DNA of 9,973 bases from Glaesserella parasuis (GTDB lineage: Bacteria; Pseudomonadota; Gammaproteobacteria; Enterobacterales; Pasteurellaceae): NCBI RefSeq assembly GCF_002015085.1, contig NZ_MUXW01000016.1:1-9973 (forward strand). The letters are read 5' to 3'. Of the stretch, positions 5,076-9,973 are shown one piece after another; the stretch's first letter is position 1, and each line of letters opens with the position of its first letter. Position numbers and translations under genes: made by a program. The notes under the pieces were generated by a model. It saw nothing but the letters and a program-made list of their open reading frames with translations, did no database searches and was not told the DNA's origin.

Positions 5076-6871
5076 TGGAAATGCTCACAGATATCCTGCT
5101 CTTTTTAAAAGATCAGGTGTTAAATAAAGCACCATTCTTACTTGGTATCGTAGCTTGCTTGGGTTACATTCTTCTCAAAAAAGACACCACCACCGTGATT
5201 AAAGGGACAATCAAAACCATCGTTGGTTTTATGATTGTACAAGCGGGTTCGGGTTTCCTTGTAACCAACTTCAAACCTGTTATCGAAGGTTTATCTAAAT
5301 TCCATAACTTAACAGGTGCAGTAATCGACCCTTACACCAGTATGCAAGCGACTATTCAAACAATGGCAGACAACTATGCATGGGTAGGTTATGCCGTTAT
5401 TGGGGCGTTAATTTTAAACGTTTTACTCGTTGTGTTTAGACGCTTTACCGGTATTCGTACCATTATGCTCACAGGGCATATTATGTTCCAACAAGCTGGG
5501 CTTGTTGCGGTGTTCTATATGATCATCGGTGCTTCTATGTGGGAAACCATTATCTATACTTCTGTGTTAATGGCACTCTACTGGGGTATCTCTTCTAACA
5601 TTATGTATAAACCAACGCAAGCGGTTACTGGCGGTGCAGGTTTCTCTATCGGTCACCAACAACAAATCGCGTCTTGGATTGCAGTAAAACTTGCGCCGAA
5701 ACTCGGTAACAAAGATGACTCTGTTGATCATATAAACCTACCAAAATGGTTACATATCTTCCACGACAGCATCTCTGCAACAGCGTTGGTAATGACGATC
5801 TTCTTCGGCATCATCTTACTTTCATTCGGTTTAGATAACTTGCAACAAATGGCAGGCAAAACCCACTGGTTTATGTACATTCTTGAAATGGGCTTGAAAT
5901 TTGCGGTAGCAATTCAAATCATCGTAACCGGTGTGCGTATGTTCGTTGCAGAACTTTCAGAAGCATTCAAAGGTATCTCTGAACGTTTAATCCCGAACTC
6001 AGTACTTGCAATCGACTGTGCGGCAATCTATGCTTTCTCACCAAATGCAATGGTATTCGGCTTTATGTGGGGTGCAATCGGTCAATTCGTAGCGGTAGGT
6101 ATCCTATTAGGCTTTGGCTCACCAATTCTCATCATTCCAGGCTTTATCCCGATGTTCTTCTCTAACGCAACAATCGGTGTATTTGCAAACCAATTCGGTG
6201 GCTGGAAAGCAGTAATGAAAATCTGTTTCGTGATGGGTATGATCGAAGTATTAGGTTCTGCGTGGGTAATCCAAATGTTAGCAAGCCAAGGTACAACCTT
6301 CAACGGTTGGATGGGTATGGCTGACTGGGCATTATTCTTCCCACCAATCCTACAAGGTATCATTAGCGTACCAGGCTTCTTCTTCATCATTGTTGCTCTA
6401 GCTATGGTTTATATGTTCTTTGCTTCTCGCAACTTACGCGCTGAAGAAGCAGAAGCTGCAGCAAAAGGCTTAACCCTTGAACAATTAGACGGTTACGGCT
6501 TAGATGAAGTTCAAACCCAACAAGAAACAAAAGTAGAAGAAAAAGCACAAGTATCACCTGCTCAAAGTGATGCAAAACCAGTTCGTATCTTAGCGGTATG
6601 TGGCTCAGGTCAAGGTTCATCAATGATGATGAAAATGAAGATCAAAGGCTACTTAGATAAACGTGGTATCCCAAATATTATGGACTCTTGTGCCGTAACG
6701 GACTACAAAGGAAAATTAAATGAAATCGACATTATCGTTTCATCTCAACACTTAGCAGCAGAAATTGAAGTGCCAGAAGGCAAAGCATTCTTAGGCGTGA
6801 AAAATATGTTAAACCCTAACTCATTCGGTGATGAACTCGTTGAGTTAATCAATAAACATAACGCTAAGTAA
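5075..6871 (+). CDS. ulaA: Fused ascorbate PTS permease, IIC-IIB (UlaA-UlaB)
   Basis: Inner-membrane transporter that takes up L-ascorbate and phosphorylates it to ascorbate-6-phosphate. Residues 1 to about 453 are the UlaA IIC domain with many membrane helices. Residues corresponding to the E. coli UlaA substrate site, as I recall its structure, are present at the same numbers: Gly58, Ser59, Tyr87, His135, Gln139, His194, Gln195 and Asp314. Residues about 454-500 are a charged, Glu/Gln/Ala-rich linker. Residues about 501-598 are a complete UlaB IIB domain (VRILAVCGSGQGSS...), with the phosphorylated cysteine at Cys509 in the P-loop. In E. coli these are two proteins of about 465 and 101 residues; here they are one 598-residue chain without a break. 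UlaC follows 50 bp downstream. An alternative start at Met3 is less likely given the Shine-Dalgarno spacing. Confidence 0.95.
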   Translation: MEMLTDILLFLKDQVLNKAPFLLGIVACLGYILLKKDTTTVIKGTIKTIVGFMIVQAGSGFLVTNFKPVIEGLSKFHNLTGAVIDPYTSMQATIQTMADNYAWVGYAVIGALILNVLLVVFRRFTGIRTIMLTGHIMFQQAGLVAVFYMIIGASMWETIIYTSVLMALYWGISSNIMYKPTQAVTGGAGFSIGHQQQIASWIAVKLAPKLGNKDDSVDHINLPKWLHIFHDSISATALVMTIFFGIILLSFGLDNLQQMAGKTHWFMYILEMGLKFAVAIQIIVTGVRMFVAELSEAFKGISERLIPNSVLAIDCAAIYAFSPNAMVFGFMWGAIGQFVAVGILLGFGSPILIIPGFIPMFFSNATIGVFANQFGGWKAVMKICFVMGMIEVLGSAWVIQMLASQGTTFNGWMGMADWALFFPPILQGIISVPGFFFIIVALAMVYMFFASRNLRAEEAEAAAKGLTLEQLDGYGLDEVQTQQETKVEEKAQVSPAQSDAKPVRILAVCGSGQGSSMMMKMKIKGYLDKRGIPNIMDSCAVTDYKGKLNEIDIIVSSQHLAAEIEVPEGKAFLGVKNMLNPNSFGDELVELINKHNAK

Positions 6872-6876
6872 CCTAG

Positions 6877-6905
6877 TCAATCCTCCCCTTCTTAGGGGGG
6901 AATTT
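6877..6905. repeat. CCCC/GGGG hairpin repeat between ulaA and ulaC
   Basis: CTCCCC (6883-6888), loop TTCTTA, then GGGGGG (6895-6900), forming six pairs including one G-U. On the minus strand it reads AAATTCCCCCC ... GGGGAGGATTGA, the same pattern as the element at 3519-3549. It lies six bases after the ulaA stop and just upstream of the ulaC ribosome binding site. It may separate transporter and IIA message stability, or it may simply be a dispersed repeat. No U tract follows. Confidence 0.5.
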
Positions 6906-6921
6906 ATCCAAGAGGTGTACA

Positions 6922-7392
6922 ATGAATTTAAAACAATCTTTAATTGAAAATAACTCAATCAAGCTTCATCAATCAGCAAGCAACTGGGAAGAAGCCATCA
7001 AAATCGGCACAGATTTACTTGTTGCGGCTGGCACGATTGAACCACGCTATTACGACAATATTGTAAGCAAAATCAAAGAGATGGGACCTTACATCATTCT
7101 CGCACCAGGTTTAGCGATGCCACACGCACGCCCAGAAGAAGGGGTAATCAAAACATCATTTGCACTTGTTACCCTTGAAACACCAATCTATTTTGATGGT
7201 GAAGATGAGCCTGTTGATGTACTTCTAACCCTTGCAGGTAGCGACTCAGATCAACATATGCAAGGCTTAATGGAAATCACCCAAGTGCTTGATGATCCAG
7301 ATAGCGACACAGGCGTTGATTTAGATAAAATCCGCCGCTGCAAAACTGCAGAAGATGTCTATGCAGTAATTGATGCCGCATTAAACGGTTAA
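6922..7392 (+). CDS. ulaC: Ascorbate PTS IIA component UlaC
   Basis: Cytoplasmic phosphocarrier that passes phosphate from HPr to the IIB cysteine of the UlaA-UlaB fusion. The 156 residues form a single PTS EIIA type-2 (mannitol/fructose-like) domain, close in length to E. coli UlaC (154). The active-site histidine is His68 in LAPGLAMPHARPEEGV, the most diagnostic stretch of the protein; EPRYYDNI at about 40-47 and FALVTLETPIYF are also family blocks. Start at 6922 is supported by AGAGG at 6911-6915. It is the second gene of the ulaA-ulaC-ulaD arm; 211 bp with a palindromic repeat separate it from ulaD. The C-terminal part (about 110-140, rich in Asp) is the least conserved relative to E. coli. 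Confidence 0.94.
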   Translation: MNLKQSLIENNSIKLHQSASNWEEAIKIGTDLLVAAGTIEPRYYDNIVSKIKEMGPYIILAPGLAMPHARPEEGVIKTSFALVTLETPIYFDGEDEPVDVLLTLAGSDSDQHMQGLMEITQVLDDPDSDTGVDLDKIRRCKTAEDVYAVIDAALNG

Positions 7393-7462
7393 TTCATACA
7401 AACGGTTGGGAAAACATTGTTTTTAGTAAATATTCTCCATCGCACCAGCTGTTATATAAAAA

Positions 7463-7532
7463 TGTAGGGACACACTGCCTGTGTCCACACAAAATACAAA
7501 CGATGAGCGGACACACACAGTGTGTCCCTACA
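7463..7532. repeat. Long inverted repeat (TGTAGGG...CCCTACA) between ulaC and ulaD
   Basis: Two 24-base arms (7463-7486 and 7509-7532) are inverted repeats matching at 22 of 24 positions, with a 22-base spacer. The outer 15 bases, TGTAGGGACACACTG and its complement, are perfect. The borders are the same as those of the smaller palindrome at 2686-2717. As RNA this would make a very stable hairpin between ulaC and ulaD, with no U tract after it. It looks like a REP- or MITE-type repeat; no open reading frame is present. Confidence 0.7.
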
Positions 7533-7560
7533 GAATAATATAAAAAATTTCTCAAATCTA

Positions 7561-7569
7561 ACCGCTTGT
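7561..7569 (-). other. DNA uptake signal core (Apl type)
   Basis: ACCGCTTGT, the reverse complement of ACAAGCGGT, which is the core of the uptake signal sequence of the Apl-type Pasteurellaceae as known from the family. It lies in the ulaC-ulaD gap. It supports the lineage call. Near-matches inside genes (CAAGCGGT at 1464-1471 and 5618-5625) fit the same bias. Confidence 0.55.
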
Positions 7570-7603
7570 AACTCTAATTTTTAATCTTTAAAAGGAAAAT
7601 AAT

Positions 7604-8284
7604 ATGTCAAAACCACTTCTCCAAATTGCCCTTGACTCTTTAAGTTTAGAAAAAGCCGTCGCTGATGCCAAACAAGCAGAAGATGTTGTCGATATTATCG
7701 AATGTGGCACAATCCTAGCTTGTGCAGAAGGTATGAAAGCCATTTCAACACTCAGAGCATTACACCCAAACCACATCATCGTATGTGACCTAAAAACCAC
7801 CGATGGCGGTGCAATCCTTGCCAAAATGGCATTTGAAGCAGGCGCGGACTGGCTTACCGTTTCAGCAGCAGCTCACCCAGCAACCAAAGCAGCTTGTAAA
7901 AAAGTGGCAGATGAATTTAATGCCGCTCACCCTGCATTAAAAGTGAAAAAAGAAATTCAAATCGAAATCTACGGCAACTGGACCGTTGAAAAAGACGCAC
8001 AAGAGTGGGTAGATTTAGGCGTGAAACAAGCGATTTACCACCGCTCACGCGATGCTGAATTAGCAGGAAAAGGCTGGACAGCAGAAGATATTGAACTTAT
8101 GAAACAACTTTCTGCAAAAGGTTTAGAACTATCCATTACAGGCGGTATCGTTCCTGAAGAAATTCATCTTTTCAAAGAAGTTAAAAATGCCAAAGCCTTT
8201 ATTGCAGGTCGAGCCTTAGTCGGTGAAAAAGGTAAAGCAACCGCTGAAGCAATTCGTGCGGAAATTGATAAATATTGGGCATAG
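7604..8284 (+). CDS. ulaD: 3-keto-L-gulonate-6-phosphate decarboxylase UlaD
   Basis: Decarboxylates 3-keto-L-gulonate-6-phosphate, the UlaG product, to L-xylulose-5-phosphate for UlaE. The 226 residues (E. coli UlaD 216) form a TIM barrel of the orotidine-5'-phosphate decarboxylase superfamily. Catalytic and metal residues known for E. coli UlaD are found: Asp11, Glu33 (DIIECGT), the DxKxxD motif as Asp62-Lys64-Asp67, Glu121, His146 and Arg149 (YHRSRD), then the phosphate-binding TGG at 179-181 and AGR at 201-203. About ten extra residues lie around 106-118. The start has AAAGGA at 7591-7596. It is the last gene of the plus arm, followed by a terminator. The same enzyme is called SgbH/YiaQ in the xylulose cluster; the neighbours favour UlaD. 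Confidence 0.94.
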   Translation: MSKPLLQIALDSLSLEKAVADAKQAEDVVDIIECGTILACAEGMKAISTLRALHPNHIIVCDLKTTDGGAILAKMAFEAGADWLTVSAAAHPATKAACKKVADEFNAAHPALKVKKEIQIEIYGNWTVEKDAQEWVDLGVKQAIYHRSRDAELAGKGWTAEDIELMKQLSAKGLELSITGGIVPEEIHLFKEVKNAKAFIAGRALVGEKGKATAEAIRAEIDKYWA

Positions 8285-8303
8285 CATCATTATTATTTTT
8301 AAT

Positions 8304-8333
8304 GGCAATATAGTCAAATATATTGCCTTTTTT
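8304..8333 (+). terminator. Intrinsic terminator of the ulaA-ulaC-ulaD operon
   Basis: A perfect 9-bp stem, GGCAATATA (8304-8312) and TATATTGCC (8319-8327), with a 6-base loop and an uninterrupted T6 tract (8328-8333), starting 20 bases after the ulaD stop. This is the clearest rho-independent terminator in the window. Confidence 0.85.
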
Positions 8334-8579
8334 GCATCCATCATTTATCCCAACCGCCCAATTCTTAAAAATAAAATAGGTTATCTAAAGTCTACAATAG
8401 CCCTTCCTTTTAATAACCCTTTGCTACCTACTGATTTGAAAGATATTATCGGAATAAATAAGAACTTTAAATCAGAAACAACTTTAATTAGATTAGTATT
8501 TTTTTTCTAAAAATATGCTTTAATATGTAATGATATTGTTGGTACATAAATTAAATACAAATATCCTATAGGAGAATGT
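8334..8579. other. Non-coding stretch between ulaD and aroQ
   Basis: About 245 AT-rich bases with no supported gene on either strand. The only open frame is an out-of-frame extension from ulaD with no ribosome binding site or recognisable protein. The right end should hold the aroQ promoter: TGCTTTAAT at 8516-8524 is an extended -10-like element (5 of 6 to TATAAT) but has no good -35 partner. AGGAG at 8570-8574 is the aroQ ribosome binding site. Confidence 0.5.
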
Positions 8580-9023
8580 ATGAAAACCATTTTACTGTTA
8601 AACGGCCCCAACCTAAATATGCTCGGAAAGCGTGAACCTCATATCTACGGTTCACAAACGTTATCTGATATTGAGCAACATCTAAAACAACAAGCAGAAG
8701 CACAAGGCTTTGCGTTTGACTATTTTCAAGCAAATGGCGAAGAACCGTTGATTAATCGCATTCATCAAGGCTTTCAAAAGGTTGATTTTATTATCATCAA
8801 CCCAGGTGCATTTACTCACACCAGCATTGCCTTGCGTGATGCTTTACTATCTGTCGCTATTCCTTTTGTTGAAGTTCATTTATCCAACGTACACGCCCGT
8901 GAACCTTTCCGTCATCACTATTATTTAAGTGATGTGGCAAAAGGTGTGATCTGTGGCTTAGGAGCAAAAGGTTATGATTATGCGTTAGATTATGCGATAG
9001 GCTATCTAACACCGTCTTCATAG
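8580..9023 (+). CDS. aroQ: Type II 3-dehydroquinate dehydratase AroQ
   Basis: Third step of the shikimate pathway: dehydrates 3-dehydroquinate to 3-dehydroshikimate in the cytoplasm. The 147-residue protein has the usual length and opens with the signature LLLNGPNLNMLGKREPHIYG. Expected active-site residues are present: Arg18, Tyr23, Asn74 in IINPGAFTH, His80, Glu98 and His100 in VEVHLSN, and Arg111, followed by the C-terminal GVICGLGAKGY. The start at 8580 has AGGAG five bases upstream. It follows the ula terminator and is transcribed separately. In many Pasteurellaceae aroQ precedes accB and accC; here a DUF805 gene follows instead, so this may be a relocated or second copy. It has no obvious link to ascorbate metabolism. 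Confidence 0.95.
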   Translation: MKTILLLNGPNLNMLGKREPHIYGSQTLSDIEQHLKQQAEAQGFAFDYFQANGEEPLINRIHQGFQKVDFIIINPGAFTHTSIALRDALLSVAIPFVEVHLSNVHAREPFRHHYYLSDVAKGVICGLGAKGYDYALDYAIGYLTPSS

Positions 9024-9057
9024 CAAATTATTGGGAATAATCCGCATATTGAAGTTT

Positions 9058-9066
9058 ACAAGCGGT
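9058..9066 (+). other. DNA uptake signal core (Apl type)
   Basis: ACAAGCGGT in the gap between aroQ and the DUF805 gene, identical to the inverted copy at 7561-7569. It fits the uptake-signal core of the Actinobacillus/Mannheimia branch. Confidence 0.55.
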
Positions 9067-9118
9067 AAGATAAACCTCATTTTTCACAAAATTTAACCTA
9101 ACGATAAGGAGAGAAACA

Positions 9119-9622
9119 ATGGAATGGTTTATTCACGCACTAAAAAACAGCTTTAACTTTAAAGGCAGAGCAAGGCGAGCAGAGTATGGCTGGTTTATCT
9201 TAATCATCATTCTGATTGATCTCTGTTTTTCATTATTTAGTTCAGCTGCAACTGTATTACGAATGTTTAGTTTGGCGGAACTACTCAATGGATTAAATTT
9301 ATTGTTTGGGTTAATTTTGATTATTCCATCAATCAACCTTGTTACTCGCCGTTTGCACGATCTAGGTTATTCTGGCTGGTGGCAGCTTTGTCAGATAGCA
9401 ACGTCAATTGTTATAGTCATTGCAGGGTATAATATTGAAGATGTTATGAACAATCATTTTTCAACGCTGAAAGCAGTTGCCCTTATTGTAGTATTAATTA
9501 TCACTGTCATTTTCCATCTACTGCTCTTCTTCGTTGATGGAGATCGTTTTGAAAATAAATATGGAGCAGATCCTAAAGCTGTTGTAACTTCGCAAATAAT
9601 GTCATCAGAAGAACAAATTTAG
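9119..9622 (+). CDS. DUF805 family membrane protein
   Basis: A small inner-membrane protein of unknown function; 167 residues. Family marks are FKGRARRAEYGWF at about 14-26, the central RRLHDLGYSGWW at 77-88 and DGDRFENKYGADP at 140-152. Four hydrophobic segments are visible at roughly 24-40, 58-74, 88-103 and 117-138, giving a typical four-helix topology. The start at 9119 is set by a strong AAGGAGAG at 9106-9113. The final 15 residues are polar. It lies 95 bp after aroQ and may share its transcript, though an uptake signal sits in the gap. The right-hand IS begins 44 bp after the stop. E. coli YhaH and YhaI are relatives; no role can be deduced here. Confidence 0.88.
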   Translation: MEWFIHALKNSFNFKGRARRAEYGWFILIIILIDLCFSLFSSAATVLRMFSLAELLNGLNLLFGLILIIPSINLVTRRLHDLGYSGWWQLCQIATSIVIVIAGYNIEDVMNNHFSTLKAVALIVVLIITVIFHLLLFFVDGDRFENKYGADPKAVVTSQIMSSEEQI

Positions 9623-9664
9623 GCATAGTGGACAAAACAAAGATAGAAGGCATAGTAGACAAAA
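9621..9664 (+). repeat. Short direct repeat between DUF805 and the right IS
   Basis: AGGCATAGTGGACAAAA (9621-9637) recurs as AGGCATAGTAGACAAAA (9648-9664), matching at 16 of 17 bases with a 27-bp period. The first copy overlaps the DUF805 stop codon and the second abuts the IS end. It may be a tandem duplication or the remains of an older insertion end. Confidence 0.6.
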
Positions 9665-9666
9665 TG

Positions 9667-9693
9667 GTTGCTAAAAAGTGGCTTAAAGCCTTA
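9667..9693 (+). repeat. IS end, 27-bp inverted copy of 1029-1055
   Basis: GTTGCTAAAAAGTGGC... through GCCTTA, identical over 27 bases to the minus strand of 1029-1055. It lies upstream of the transposase remnant on the right and marks the edge of the second IS copy facing the ula block. Confidence 0.75.
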
Positions 9694-9718
9694 CATTACG
9701 CGCTTTAAGCCACTTTTT
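9673..9718 (+). terminator. Perfect 16-bp hairpin in the right IS end, terminator-like
   Basis: AAAAAGTGGCTTAAAG (9673-9688) and CTTTAAGCCACTTTTT (9703-9718) pair perfectly around a 14-base loop and end in T6. It is part of the IS leader, before the transposase start, and could stop read-through from aroQ/DUF805 into the transposase, or from outside. The left IS copy has a decayed version of the same structure. Confidence 0.55.
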
Positions 9719-9724
9719 TGAATT

Positions 9725-9973
9725 ATGAACCCAAAAAATGTCATTTTTGCCACAGTAGCGACATTCGCAAACATGGTATAAGAAATAATATTCAACGCTA
9801 TAAATGTAATGCTTGTAATAAAACATTTACCCTTAAAAAGAAATTAAATCCACCACTATCACGTGATTTAAATATTAGATACACCGACGCAAATGTGCCA
9901 TTTTCATATGGTAGCTATTGTGATGAGAGCATTAAGAAAAAAACATCAATCTATAGCTGGAAAAGAATTAAAA
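9725..9973 (+). pseudogene. Internally deleted IS transposase remnant, same family as 92-996
   Basis: After an ATG at 9725 the frame is lost in an A run. The next frame gives a zinc ribbon (CHFCHSSDIRKHGIRNNIQRYKCNACNKTF in outline) and KKLNP. It then jumps, after a short scrambled stretch (about 9850-9885), to TPTQMCHFHMVAIVMRALRKKHQS, which is the region after the second acidic residue in the left copy. Roughly 100 codons, including the helix-turn-helix and the first acidic catalytic residue, are missing compared with the left copy. The remnant runs off the window. It points right, opposite to the left copy, so the two copies face away from the ula block. Confidence 0.8.

Noticed and set aside
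6082..6623. Minus-strand frames opposite ulaA
   Set aside because: Their translations mirror the hydrophobic and linker codons of ulaA; no start signal or family features.
8223..8510. 95-residue open frame overlapping the ulaD end and the following gap
   Set aside because: It starts inside ulaD in another frame, runs through the terminator, has no ribosome binding site and shows only AT-rich, low-complexity translation.

Overview
The window looks like a chromosomal segment from a member of the Pasteurellaceae. The AT-rich composition, protein sequences close to the enterobacterial Ula proteins, and two intergenic copies of the 9-mer ACAAGCGGT (the core of the 'Apl-type' DNA uptake signal of the Actinobacillus pleuropneumoniae/Mannheimia/H. 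ducreyi branch) all point that way. The species cannot be named from the sequence alone.

Almost all of the centre is one complete L-ascorbate utilisation (ula) locus. On the minus strand, reading right to left, lie ulaG, ulaR, ulaE and ulaF (4645 down to 1079). On the plus strand lie a fused ulaA-ulaB gene, ulaC and ulaD (5075 to 8284). Together they would import ascorbate through the PTS as ascorbate-6-phosphate (IIC-IIB fusion plus UlaC IIA), open the lactone (UlaG), decarboxylate 3-keto-L-gulonate-6-P (UlaD), and epimerise L-xylulose-5-P to L-ribulose-5-P (UlaE) and then D-xylulose-5-P (UlaF), which enters the pentose phosphate pathway. UlaR is the expected DeoR-family repressor. Every step has an intact gene with its key residues.

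The two arms diverge from a 429-bp control region (4646-5074). It holds one perfect-core CRP site near ulaA, a weaker CRP-like site near ulaG, and two sets of three AATC words spaced exactly 10 bp apart, one next to each promoter, which are candidate UlaR operators. It also has an interrupted inverted repeat, an extended -10 promoter for ulaA, a leader hairpin, and a small perfect hairpin that encloses the ulaA ribosome binding site. An intrinsic terminator follows ulaD.

To the right are aroQ (type II 3-dehydroquinate dehydratase, without the accB/accC neighbours usual in the family) and a small DUF805 membrane protein. The whole block from ulaF to DUF805 is bracketed by two decayed copies of the same insertion sequence in inverted orientation: a frameshifted transposase on the minus strand (92-996) and an internally deleted one on the plus strand (from about 9725 to the window end). 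Both keep an identical 27-bp end (1029-1055 and 9667-9693). The first ~60 bases look like the 3' end of another, IS256-type, element. Short palindromic intergenic repeats of two kinds are scattered through the ula locus.

I do not see an undescribed multi-gene system. The most interesting features are the architecture of the control region, the IIC-IIB fusion, the rearranged operon layout, and the IS bracketing.
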